A stretch of DNA of 64,000 bases from Phytophthora sp. 'mugwort' (Eukaryota > Oomycota > Peronosporomycetes > Peronosporales > Peronosporaceae), in assembly GCA_033558025.1 (NCBI GenBank), contig JAUCEF010000018.1:4464001-4528000 (forward strand), in the 5' to 3' direction. Position numbers and translations under genes: made by a program. The notes beneath the pieces were generated by a model, which saw only the letters and a program-made list of their open reading frames with translations, had not been told where the DNA came from and made no database searches. Below, piece by piece: positions 1 to 10,902 of the stretch; the stretch's first letter is position 1, and each line of letters starts with the position of its first letter.

Positions 1-370
1 AGCCCCTGCTCATGGGCGATGATTTGGCTGCGGAGGTCGTCAACCGCCAGCTCATAGAGTTCCAGGCGATATCAAGCTCATCTCGGTATGGCTCGACTTC
101 AGTGGGAGATCTCGCTGAACGCCCGAGAGACGACCTTCTACGTCTTGAATCTCGGCTGTCTGTTGGCGGGGCTGATCGCGTAGGTGGATAATAATCGGTT
201 GATCGCCATGGGCTGGGAGGCGTTGTAGATCTCAGCCTTTTACCTGGATCGTGCCGGAATTGTTCCAAGCACGCAGAACATCAGAAATCTGGGCTATGGC
301 GCGATCCTTGTGCGTCCGATCCCGAAGTAGACCGTCCCGTGTACGTAGTTCATCCTCCAGGTATGTGACC
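1..370 (-). pseudogene. decayed retroelement gag-like fragment
   Basis: Read on the minus strand from about 355 down to 1, the sequence encodes a charged helical stretch (ELRTRDGLLRDRTHKDR, then AIAQISDVLRAWNNSGTIQ). After a stop near 240 and a frame change, it continues as a Ser/Arg/Pro-rich segment (SRRRRSSLGRSARSPTEVE). A coiled-coil followed by an Arg/Ser linker is what gag proteins of oomycete gypsy-type elements often look like, but no zinc knuckle or protease is seen and the left end is cut by the window. Identification is inference from composition and layout only. Confidence 0.35.
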
Positions 371-3183
371 TGATGCTCTACGATCCGGGCGGTGTAGTCG
401 AATGATACACGCGACGGGACCTAGCACTGCGGGGCGAGGCCGGCGGCCATCAATCCTCTCCAGGGGCGTTGGATGGGTGATCACGCATGAATCCAGGAAA
501 TGAGTACGCCAATTGAGAAGTGGGACCGAAGTGTGGCCGATGTACGGCAACGATTTTTCGGACATGGGGCGGTTGTGGCAACCAGAATATCAGATCCCAA
601 GGAAGTGCCGCATCTGCGAGAAAAAAAAGGCGGATCCTGCAATGCGGAATGGGGACGGCCGAGTCAGATCAAGCTACGATGTAAAGGCGGGACAGTGCCT
701 CGACCTATCAGGAGCCATTGGGGGATGTCCCAACGCAGGAAAAGAAAACCAAGACGAAGGCAGTCATCAGGATCGGATCTACTATGACCGTCCGACCGAC
801 TAAAACGCTGTCAGCCAGGATTAACGCTAGGCTATGGCCTATCTTGGATTGGATAGACGCCAGAGGTCGAGATCAAGACACGGCAGGAAGATCGGAAATC
901 GAAATTGATCGATGGCGGCAGATTGGGACCGATCTGGTTCGATCTGTTTACAGCTGGTGCCGATCGACCCATGGAGATCCTCGACCAGATAGGTTATTGG
1001 GTTCGAGATCGGAGCAAGGGGCGAGAATCTAGATCGATCGAAGATGGACGCATCGGGGCGCAGCTGGCTCGATCCGACGCTGGTGCCGATCGACCTTGTG
1101 ACCCCGATCAAATCGGTTATTGGGTCCGAGATCTAGGCGAGAGGCGAGGATCGAGATCGGTGGGACCGACAGACGCTTTCCCGGCTGATCGATTCTGATT
1201 CTCGATCGGACCACACCCGATTTTGATCGGATCTCGATCGCGTCGATCCTCGACCAGATCGGTGCTCGACTTCGAGATCGGGGCATGGGGTTGAGATCGG
1301 GACTTGGAGGCGTTTAGCAGATCGCGACCGATCTGGAACGACCCCGATCGGAATACAGATGATCACAACCAAGCTGCGATCTGAATCGATCCTCGATCTG
1401 ACCAGCACAGTGCCTAGCAGTGAAGTGAAGGGCGAGCCTTGCCGGCGACCAACGGATCGCAACCGATCAAGATCGGCCCTCGATCGGATCGGCATACACG
1501 TTCCAGCAGATCGGCATATAGGTTCGGTCATAAGGGTTCTATTAGGTTGGGTTATTGCTTCGGTCGATCGGCGTTCGCAGATCGCATAGATTCTGACATA
1601 CGGGTCTTCACAGAGCGGGGTCGATCGATCGTCATTCTCGGGGATATGCAATTATGAGGCCAGTGTGTGTTGCAAGGTTGAAGAAGGGCATAAATCAGGG
1701 TAGTCAGGCGGCACGGGATAGGATTCAAGACGGGAAGATAGGACGAGAAAAGGACAAAATACAGTCAGACGCGAATTTACATTAGACGGCTTAAGCGGCT
1801 TTCATACACAGCGGATCTGGACTACATTGGCCCAACAAGGTGTCGGCAAGTCAGGCAGATCTAGTGTTATGGTGAGAGGACGAGATCACATATTGGCCGA
1901 CTCTCCCCTACGCTAGGGAACTACTGTTCAAGCTCGCAGCTCGATCGATCGGCATTCATTGCTTGGTCGGCGATCGCTTCGACTCTCAACTCACAAGATA
2001 CCGCTAAAGGAATCGGCACGCAACACAAGGAAAATAAAGGAATGGAACAACGCCACAAGGCAACCCAGGCCTCGAATCAAGCCCCCCCCCCCGATCGAAG
2101 GTAGACGTCCCCAGATCGGGGCCCATAATAAAAAAAAAAAAATGGCAGCAGAGCGACGATTGCCACGCTGCTCCACTTATCCCCGCGTCCCGCCACGACG
2201 TTCAAGACTTTACATCGCTTCATCCTTCGGAGTCCCGAAGGAGCCGATCCACGATGCATAAGGTGAGACAAAGTTCAGCGGATAACGGATCATCGGGAAC
2301 CCTCGTTAGTCGATTCCCTGGGCAGAGTTGGGAAGCGGATCGGGTCTTAATAATAGTTTTTGACCGATTTCGCTACATCACAGAAGACCGTAGACGGAGC
2401 GGTAGCTCGATCGATTTCCAACTACAACCTGGGTGTTGATGTACCCTCACCCTGTCTTGTCATTATAAACGGCCGGTGGCCGCTGAGCTGGGTCCGGATT
2501 TCGTCCGGCAGACAGGTCGATCAACCAGAACTAGCTTAACCCCGGCGGGTATCATAAGTCCATACCCAAGATCGCATTTTTGCCGGATAAACCCCCTACC
2601 CGGATGTCGAAGAAAATGCACCAACGTTCCAGTCGGCATCAGAGTCTTCCCTTGGCGGTGTACACATTTTCACCAATCCCAACGCACTCTTGGCTCTGGC
2701 TCATGTCAATATAGCACCCAACCGTACGAGCAAAGGTGGTGTCCACGATGGACACCTCAGCACCAATATCTAAAAGTAAGATCGCCTTATCATTGTTGAT
2801 CTTTCCCATCGCTTTCGCCTGTTAAAACCATACTCTAATAACCTCGATTTTCGTAGATCCAAGGGCATCATGACGTCTGATCAACCAAGTCGTATTTAAG
2901 TGGCTAAAAGGTAGCAAAATGCTTGGTACACTCCAGTACTTAATACAGTAGAGAGGGCTGAAGATTGTTGCATATTAGTGACTGAAACTCGCTGACGTTT
3001 ACGAACATATTTGTAAAATATGGTCACAGTGTTATATATTTAAAAATAGGTAAAACTTCAATTACTTTTCTTGTCAATACTTTTTATCTGCTTCAAAATC
3101 ATCAGCTGTTTAATTTGCAAGTTTTATTTTAAAAATAGTTTGCAATAGTTAATCTGATTAACTTAATCCGACTACTATCGATC
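371..3183. other. GATC-rich decayed repeat DNA, no gene seen
   Basis: No credible coding region is visible; the open frames here are short and lack domain-like composition. From about 800 to 1650 the sequence is very dense in GATC and CGATCG words. Further right the base composition drifts to AT-rich (2850-3180) as it approaches the RING gene. It reads as old repetitive DNA beside a gene-dense block. Confidence 0.6.
956..1207. repeat. two diverged tandem copies of a ~126-bp GATC-rich unit
   Basis: Two successive blocks start with the same GGTGCCGATCGACC word, at 956 and 1082, and both run through a 'GGTTATTGGGT(T/C)CGAGATC' core and a GATCGAGATCG-like tail. The period is therefore about 126 bp, with roughly three quarters of the positions shared by eye. 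Further GATCGATC clusters on both sides suggest that more eroded copies exist. Confidence 0.55.
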
Positions 3184-3904
3184 ATGGCAGACCACGCGCT
3201 CCCGTGCCTGGTGTGTGACGAGCCCCTGCCCGTGGACCCCACGGCACGTTGCCTCACCGACTGCTCTCACGAGTTCTGTCTCTCCTGCTTGTGCGGTCAC
3301 CTGGCCGCCACCAAGAACCGTTGCCCCGGCTGTCACGCCCAGGTTAAGCGCGTCACGCAGCTGCTGCCACCAGGCCAAGACGCCCCCAAGCCGGCCTTCG
3401 TGCGCTTCTGTAACGCCATCTACAGTCTCAACGTGTCCATCTGGGCCGTGGACGACCCGGCCAAAGTATTAGCCTCGCTTTTCAACTTGTACGTGGTCGC
3501 TACTAGCTCTTGGGAGTTCTTCCGACATTTAACGAAGACGTGTGACTTGATCCAGGGAGCACGCGAGGCTCATCTACCAAGGTAAACTGCTCAGGAAGGG
3601 GGACGTCTGGCCGGGTTCCGTGGTGCAGCTCTTCGGTACTCAGAAGGGGATGCTGCAGACGGTGGCGACGGGCAGCTACTTGTCGTGGCTGAGCCATGAG
3701 TGGCTCCAACGGGCTAAACAGATCGTGTGCTGTCCGTTCAGCATTCTCTACGACTTGATCCGGTCCCTATTCGGCACTGTGGACGAGCAACAGCAAAGAG
3801 GTCAAAGGGGATATACACCGGTCCCTACGAGCGACACGCCCACAGCTTCCAGCTTTCGCGAACCGGGACGGGTACCGAGTCCAGATCACACTGCACTTCT
3901 GTGA
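3184..3904 (+). CDS. RING-finger protein with a ubiquitin-like segment
   Basis: Two exons (3184-3488 and 3556-3904) give 217 aa. The 67-nt intron has a GTACGT donor and a CAG acceptor. Without splicing the frame stops at 3585; with it, the frame runs on as NLEHARLIYQGKLLRKG. Residues about 8-49 form a C3HC4-type RING: CLVC, a Cys and a His in TDCSHEFC, then CLC and CPGC. RING fingers normally recruit E2 enzymes, so an E3 ubiquitin-ligase role is likely. The middle part (residues about 75-120, ending in ARLIYQGKLL) resembles the 'RLIFxGKxL' strand of ubiquitin-like domains; that is an inference. The gene is convergent with the HECT ligase, 92 bp apart. The substrate cannot be told. Confidence 0.75.
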
Positions 3905-3996
3905 CGAACACTGCTCTGTACATAATTGTCGTCGATGACTGGAAAACTCTATTGATCATTTGTCATCAAGGCATCTGTCCACCTACTTCTCGTTCT

Positions 3997-6900
3997 CTAC
4001 ATGCGGTCGTAGCCAACGCTGCCATATTCGAGCGCCACCAGCAACTTCTCTTTGAGTGCAGCACTTGTTGGGTAGTCCGGGAGGATCAAGCGACGATCGC
4101 TGCAATAACAAATACAGCAGCGTGTGAGATGTCTGACCAATAATTGCCAATAACTGGAGTACAAGTCAGCTTACCAAGTGTTAGCCATGGGGCAGAAGCT
4201 AGACTGCATCCGTGTGTCCACATCAATGTACCAGCATGCAGTGTCCTGGTCCAGAAACAATATTAGATACCCCATAGCAGCATGGACAACACCTCAGTGA
4301 CAAGACTTACCGCGTTCATGGAGCGATATTTGGAGTCAAATCCGAAAATGGGAGGCAGCGGCGAGCCAGACCAGAACGTCAGGAGCTGGGAGCAGGTTTC
4401 TTGGTCAAAGCTCTCGACGACTTCCCAAAAGAGCCGCACGACACCACGAGACGGCGATGCACCTCGCGAGTATATTACACTTTTCTTCAGGCTCTCAAGA
4501 TCGATTGTGCGCTCGCCACGCACCAGGCGTCGCAGTTCTTCAGGGCGAAATAGCTTTAAATCCGAACGCACAATTGTGTCGGTGAAGCCGTTTCGCAACT
4601 TCTTGTAATACACCAACTCGTTGCCGAAGAAGAACTGCTGCGCTCGCAGTAAAACATACTGCGTCTTGTTGGCGTTTGTCACTTCTACGTTGCCCATTCC
4701 GTCTTGAAGCTCCATTTCCATCCTCATCGTCGTGGGGACGTTTAAAAACGCATCTGCAGCTGCAAGTCCGTCCTCTTTCTGTTTACCAGTCGCTTCATGG
4801 TCGACAGCTACAACCTCCGTCGTGTACTCAAAACGCATATCCAAAGGCTCTGTATCGCAGTCGTGATCTAACACAAACTGAAGACTGTGTTTGAACACGT
4901 CATTGCCTTCACAATAGTCTTCCCATGTCAAAGAGCCGTCTCGCATCAGAAACTTCCAAAACACTAAAGGAAAGTCGGCAGCAAGTGGCTGGTGATTGCG
5001 AATTGCCAGCCCCATCAAGCGTCCAATGCAGAGATAAACCTTCTTGAGCGCATCCACTTCAGAGGGATCCACGAGAATATCCTTTTGGGATAAACTCAAG
5101 CTCTTTTCACTACGTTTCGCATCAAGAACCTGCTTGCTGATGTACACCAGTCGAGGCGCGATGCCAAGCACCCCACGCTTCTGCTTGTCCACAAAGTCAA
5201 ACAACGGGAACAGCTTTGTAAAGCCCCCAGTTCGAGTCGATCGGCTTCGTTTAGCGTTGTATTTTCTGTTCGAGTGTTTATCTTGCGGGGTCTGCGACCG
5301 AGCGAGTTGAAGCCACTGCGCTCCGATCTCAAGAACATGAGGTGCTGGTGGAGCAGCACGCGCTTGTGAGCTTCCAGTTGTTAGTCCCGGCTGAAAGAAA
5401 CATCGTTGAACAATCTGGAAAAACTCGCGCGTAACACCAACACCCACACCCGGTTCATTCACCAATGTGATGTTCATTTCGCCCTTCAGGTTGTTTCCCG
5501 ATGCGCTCAGGATTTGTTGCAGGATAAAGTCCACATAATTCGCCTCAGATGCGCGACTAATGGACACAGATAGTGATCCGTTGCGTTCCTCAGCCAGCAT
5601 GGCTAGATAGTCCACTTTGTGCTCAAGACGGATGAGCCCCGGGATTGACGCGAGTGAATATAAGTCCATGCCCAATACCTTGGGATCCGAACGGATCAGC
5701 ACGTCCACACTGTCCTTCAATGGGATCACTTTCTTAGTGAAAGAGGTCGGGATTGGGAAAGTTGCAGCAATAATGTGCAGAAGATGAGTCTGTTCCGCAG
5801 CAAACAACTTGATACGCTTCTTTTTTGCTTCTTGCTTGACGAATCGGTTCACGACCTTAGCAAAAGCAAATCACGGCACGTAGTGAGACTCAAGTGCAAA
5901 AGTGTGAAAATTGTATCCATATCATAAACGTACCTTAAATAGCTTCACGAGCGTCGCTTCTTCGTCGGAAATGAAAGCAGCTTCCAGTTGCTCGAAAATC
6001 TGCAGCAGGTGAAGCAGCAGGGTGAAGCGCTGTGGCGTAGCGATAGCATCATCCATACTCCCCAACGCAGCGTTCAATAAAGACCATAGCTGTTTGACTG
6101 GTTTGATCGCACGCTGAAAACTTTCAGTAATACCCAGGACTTCCTCACTCGCTCCGTCACGGATCGTGCGAGCATATGGCGCGAAGAACTGGAGAAAAAG
6201 TTCGAATAGTGAGATCAATAGGTGGAACTCGATCTCCTCATCGTAGCTCTCGTCGTCTTCGATATCCGAGCGGTCAAAAATACAGAAAGCAAGTTTTGTG
6301 CCTGCGGATTAAAAAAAAATACAAAAATGTGTTAAAAAGAGGTAAGAACCACTCCCAACAATTTTTTTACACCACCAACCTGAACGATAGAGCATATCAA
6401 TGATACGTTCAAAGAAATTCAACTGACCGCATTCCTCCATAGCGGGTCTCTCGTCTGCAGTGAGAGGAGACCCACTCGCGAATGGAGTGAGCAGATGCAT
6501 GAGGACCAGGGTCCACACCTTCACACGCTTGGAAAGACTGTTGTACGAGAGCATTCCACTTAGAATCAACTTGAACGCCTCGTGAGATAGTTCAGTCGTT
6601 TGTTCGTTATTCGTCTTCTCTTCCTCATCGCCTTGGTCTGTGATGGTTGGTTTAATTAATTCAGTGGATTTCTTGTCGAGAGCTTGACGCCAAAGCGGCT
6701 GATACTCCTTTGCGTTTTTAACGGAGAGAGGATACACAGAAGTCACGGTATACATCAAGCCATCCATATACACAACATTCTCCTTTTGCGTATCCGACAT
6801 TTGAGCGATCTATACAACAATACAAGACCCACATCAGTCAATCACATATTGATCGAGCCAATTAAAAGAAAAAACGACACAGTATAACCCTGAAGAGCTG

Positions 6901-8151
6901 TACCTCGTTGACAATCCTTACGAGACCCACTTCCGCAAGCACAAGACTTTTAATGTAGAGTCCACGAAGGCCTTCGTCTCCCTTACGTGAGAAAAGGGCG
7001 CCAATTCCTAATATTTGCAGCAGTACATCAACACGTCAGCATATAAGACCGAAGTTCCATACAGCTCAGTATTCCTCACGTTACCTAAATTCTTCGCCAG
7101 TTCCATCACAGTTCGCGTCACATGGAATGCCTCGACAGCACGATCCGGACGTGACCTCGTAAATGTTTGCTTGTCTGTCATAGGAGCAAAATAACACACA
7201 CAGTCAGCGATCTTCCATCCCTTATCCCAAACAAAGCAGCCTCACCGCACCAGCTTCGCTCTGTTTGTCCTCTTGTTCTTCCTTTTCCTCCCCTTCTTTC
7301 TCCTGTTTCTTCTTCTTCCTGCCGTTTCTTCCCCGGCCTCTCTTCCCCCGTCCAGTTTCATCGTCAGGTCGCGGGGGCTCACAGAATTGCAGCGATCGGG
7401 CTTGGAACGAGTTCATCTCCACCACACGCAGCGCCGAGTGCTCCACGGCGTTACGAGAGTTAAAATCGACGCCAACGTCGTCCACCTTGTCCCGCAGCAT
7501 CCTCAGCGCCTTCCAGTTGCCGAGTCCCGCTGCCACATGCAGCAGGGAGTTCACTTTATCGGGTTTGGCCGCCAGGAGCTTTGTCAATTGGCCCTGCTGC
7601 TTGGCGTACGTCAGCAGCCGCTCCAGGATGAGCAGCGCCACGTCGTTCTGCGCGTCCGTGCGGCCGTTGGCGACGCAAAAGAGCAGCAGGACCGTGGCCG
7701 CATTTAGTTTGCCAAACGGCTTGAACAGGTCCACCTTCTTTTGAGACTGGGAGAGCAGCAGCTCCACAATTTTTGGCTCAAGCGCCATGCAGGCGGCGGT
7801 AAGGGGTGTAAGGCCAACGCGGTTGGCGCTGCGGTTGCTACTGGAGACGTTGGTGTTGGTCTGAGGGGCGGAGAGCAAAAGTGTAGTCATGTCCACACGC
7901 GCGTAGCGACAGCACTCGACCAATGGGACATCGCCCTGTGGCGTGCGGCTGTTCACGTCCAGGTCAGGGGTCTGCAGGAGGGACGAGAAGGCGGCGATGT
8001 CGTTGTGACGGACGGCGGCGACGAGCTGCGAGGCAACGGATGGAGATGCGGGCGCATTACTGCTGCTACTGGTGGTCGTGGTGGACTTGCGGGAGCGGGT
8101 AGGCCGGCGGCGGCCACGGCCGGGGGCAGCGGCAGCGGCAGCGGCAGTCAT
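3997..8151 (-). CDS. ankyrin-repeat HECT-type E3 ubiquitin ligase
   Basis: Eight exons with consistent phases: 8151-7251, 7174-7085, 7007-6904, 6809-6380, 6301-5934, 5855-4311, 4245-4175 and 4099-3997, encoding 1203 aa. The N-terminus is an Ala run plus a basic Ser/Thr-rich leader. Residues about 41-240 hold ankyrin-type repeats (GLTPLTAACMALEPKIVELLL; NSLLHVAAGLGNWKALRML), and a Lys/Glu tract follows at about 265-296. The C-terminal third is a HECT domain: N-lobe NEPGVGVGVTREFF, C-lobe FWEVVESFDQET, and the catalytic loop FCPMANTC with Cys1170, which would form a thioester with ubiquitin. The last exon (LILPDYPTSAALKEKLLVAL) matches the usual HECT tail. Intron 7 (75 nt) interrupts the Cys codon itself (TG|C). 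Introns are 65-94 nt. The ankyrin part probably selects substrates; none can be named. Confidence 0.85.
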
Positions 8152-8597
8152 CTATAAGGCGGAGGTGATCCTTCCGAAGATGTTCTGGCTGCCTCACTTT
8201 AGTGACTTGGAAGTTAGAAATTTAGAAAATAGCGTCCAGACGAAGATACCCGGTTAGGTAGTCCGTTACCGAATTCAGAATTTCCCACCTACCCATGCCC
8301 ATCGGCTGCATCTCAATGGGCGGTTATGGATGAAAAAGCTAAGCAGAACAGCGCATGCAGGGAGGTCGACGATTCATGACAGAATGCTGTGAAGGTTAGA
8401 TATATGACTGAATATGAATTGCAGAAATATTAGTGTCATAATAGCTGGTAAAATAAAATGAATCTGTTCGATTTACGAGAGGCCTTCTATGTACGAATGA
8501 AGTTTTCTAAAAGCAAAAACAAGCAATAATCAAGTAAATGTATTTAGTAGTAATAGTATATCTGCTGATAGTATATCATACATGTAGCTCTATAATA
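8152..8597. other. 5' flank of the HECT ligase, up to the transposon
   Basis: AT-rich non-coding sequence between the ligase start and the left end of the Tc1-like element. It should contain the ligase promoter. I could not find a convincing oomycete initiator here. The TTATAG directly before the ATG could be a splice acceptor from an unseen 5' UTR exon. Confidence 0.4.
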
Positions 8598-8801
8598 CAG
8601 TCCGCGACAATGGTATATGAACACCATCGGTCTCTCCAATTCTTTTTATCAAATTGTGTTTTCATTCGCTGAAATTATCCTGGATTATAACGAATTGCAA
8701 GATCTGTCGATTGCACCAACTTTTGATGCTGAATTCCACCTGGTTTTGAAAAACGATGAGAAATATTACTTCACGAGGTGCGACACAATATATGAACATA
8801 A
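8598..8801 (+). repeat. left terminal inverted repeat (204 bp)
   Basis: Matches the reverse complement of 9969-10171. About five differences are visible, including GACAATGG versus GACAGTGG near the tip and one T-run length change. About 200 bp is long for this superfamily and resembles the inverted-repeat/direct-repeat layout of some Tc1 relatives. Confidence 0.9.
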
Positions 8802-8857
8802 TTTCCACATGACCGAAACATTTGTTTTAAAGCATTTTGAATGCGATTCACGCGTTG

Positions 8858-9847
8858 CTAATGCGAAATATATGCTCCCCGGCGTACTAATATCCGGATA
8901 CAGCGTTTAAGCATTGATGGGGTCAGATCTGTGAGCGTCTTGCGAGGAATTGCAGCCCATGCCGCCAAAACCGCTTTCTTCAGCTCCTCTTTCGTGTTGT
9001 ACTGCTTCCCGCCTTCGTAAACTTGCTGGGTCATGATACCCCATAGATTCTCAATAGGATTGAGGTCTGGGGACAAAGCTGGCCGGTCCATAACATCGAT
9101 CCCTTGGGCATGAAGCCAGTTCATCGTGTAGCAGGGTTTGTGGATGGCCGCATTGCCTTGTTGAAAAATATGGTTTTCCGCATCGATGAACGGTTGCAAA
9201 TGCGTGCGTAGGGTGGTCACATACTTGACAGAGTCTTGGTTGCCATCCACGAACTTCAATTCAGACTTGGTGTCCGCACGAAATGCTCCCTAAATCATGA
9301 CACCACCGCCACAGTATATCGAACGGACGTTGAGCTCCTTAGGGCGACGCGTGTCGACCCATTCGTTGCGCATGTCATCCGGGCCATCCAGGTTCCACTT
9401 CTTCTCATCGCTGAACGCCACTTTACACCACGCTTCGTCATCCTTGAGGCCCCTACGTTCGGCCCACTTGACCCTTGCTTCTCGGTGGCGCTTCGTCAAC
9501 GTTGGAGCGGCACTACGCTTCTTGTACTTGAGCCAGCTCACCGACTTGATCACGCGCTGAATCGTACGCACGCTGTGCACCAACTTGAGCTTCTCTTTCA
9601 CTTTTTTTGCGGACAAACGGAGCACGTACACACAGCGGATGATATGCCGCTTCTCACGCGCAGTCACTTTCGACACGCTTCCAAGCCGTTTCTTGGGCTG
9701 AAAATTGGCAGGCGCCTTCAACACATTCTGCACAGCACCTACAGAGCGTGTGAGCACCTGTGCGATGCCCCGGACCGAAAAACCGCGCAGTGAGAGCGTC
9801 CGAATTGACTCGTGTTCTTTGTCGGACAGATGCGAAGCTCGTGCCAT
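8858..9847 (-). pseudogene. Tc1/mariner-like transposase, inactivated
   Basis: Starts at ATG 9847 (MARASHLSDKEHESIRTLSL). It has an N-terminal helix-turn-helix region (GFSVRGIAQVLTRSVGAVQ), a second HTH-like region (SVRTIQRVIKSVSWLKYKKR) and a DDE domain. The first acidic motif is FSDEKKW and the third SPDLNPIENLW. It is broken in two ways. A TAG at 9290-9292 stands where relatives have Trp in the VMIWG-like motif. The second catalytic Asp is Gly (FQQGNAAIH, where FQQDN is usual). The frame is otherwise open to 8858, so no indel is needed. This copy cannot make active enzyme. Confidence 0.88.
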
Positions 9848-9968
9848 CGTTGGCGAATTGAAAAGTGGCGCCACGATTGGTGGGATAGCAATCTGTATAG
9901 TAAGCACATTAACAACGCGTGGCGAGGGCTGTGGATTAAACTTACGCAAACTTTCCGCAAATCCGAAG

Positions 9969-10171
9969 TTATGTTCATATATTGTGTCGCACCTCGTGAA
10001 GTAATATTTTTCATCATTTTTCAAAACCAGGTGGAATTCAGCATCAAAAGTTGGTGCAATCGACAGATCTTGCAATTCGTTATAATCCAGGATAATTTCA
10101 GCGAATGAAACACAATTTGATAAAAAGAATTGGAGAGACCGATGGTGTTCATATACCACTGTCGCGGACTG
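9969..10171 (-). repeat. right terminal inverted repeat (203 bp)
   Basis: Reverse complement of the left arm (8598-8801). It reaches to within about 120 bp of the transposase start codon. Confidence 0.9.
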
Positions 10172-10173
10172 TA

Positions 10174-10902
10174 TAACTATTTGTAATACTACAGATAATA
10201 CAATCAATGTATTTCATCGATTGGTAATTTTACAACAATCTTCCCACGACTGCTTGATGCACTCAAAAATTCAGCTTACCGGTTCTTAAACTTCGGGTTG
10301 AGCACCCGAACAATTTTTGGGGGCGTGTCTTCACGCTCGAGCACTGCCCCGGGTAGCTATGCTGTCGACGTGAATGACAGTTACGGATTAACTGAATCGT
10401 AGCGTTAGCCTGCGTTTGGCCAATCCACCGATTCGAGTGCAGCTAGTAGCAGTGAGTTGGCGGCAAGCTTATCTGCCTCAATGCCGCCAGACCTATCATG
10501 TCCCGGAACCCCTTCACTACATTACACATGTAAAGGACTCGCACCTACACTTTGCGGGGGGGGGGGGGGCAGACACGTCGTAGCTACGTTGCATTATGGT
10601 CCGACGTGGCACCACAGTGACCTCGTCGAAGTTCTGCAACAACGAAGCCCAACCACAGTCGTCCTCGTCGCCTCCCTCCACACAGTCACAAACCCGCATC
10701 AGAACTCGTATTGGCAGCCAATACACAGCAATACACACTCACTCATTCATTATTACCTTACCCCCAGAGTCCAGTTCACCGTTCGAACTTAGCTGAAAAA
10801 ACTGGAATCGCCTGTTTTTTGCCCAGTCGCTCTCTCGATACATCAAGTCCGTCTCTTAGTTTTATTAGTAAAGTTCCTCTCTCTATCGTCTTCCGCTGTG
10901 TG
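10174..10902. other. 5' flank of the RGS-DENN gene
   Basis: Non-coding sequence between the transposon and the RGS-DENN start. It holds a run of 14 G at about 10557-10570. An initiator-like CTCATTCATTATT lies near 10742-10754, about 150 nt before the start codon. The open frame upstream of ATG 10903 is not supported as coding. Confidence 0.5.
10742..10754 (+). promoter_or_regulatory. possible oomycete initiator for the RGS-DENN gene
   Basis: CTCATTCATTATT fits part of the oomycete core promoter pattern (GCTCATTYYNCAWTTT). Its distance to the start codon (about 150 nt) is longer than usual, so this is a weak call. Confidence 0.3.

Larger units (their letters stand above)
8598..10171 (-). mobile_element. 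Tc1/mariner-like transposon, 1574 bp, defective
   Basis: The element starts CAGTCCGCGACA at 8598 and ends with the reverse complement at 10171. It is flanked on each side by TA (8596-8597 and 10172-10173), the target duplication of the Tc1/mariner superfamily. Long inverted repeats (8598-8801 and 9969-10171) surround one transposase gene on the minus strand, which is broken. It sits in the intergenic space between two divergent host genes. The repeat arms differ at only a handful of positions, so insertion appears fairly recent. Confidence 0.9.

Noticed and set aside
7222..8151. Stand-alone ankyrin gene ending at 7222
   Set aside because: The end is intronic sequence. Splicing at 7250/7175 continues in frame into the HECT gene.
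10711..10902. N-terminal extension of the RGS-DENN frame
   Set aside because: The frame is open from 10711, but the translated part is low-complexity and overlaps the promoter-like region. ATG 10903 starts the recognisable protein.
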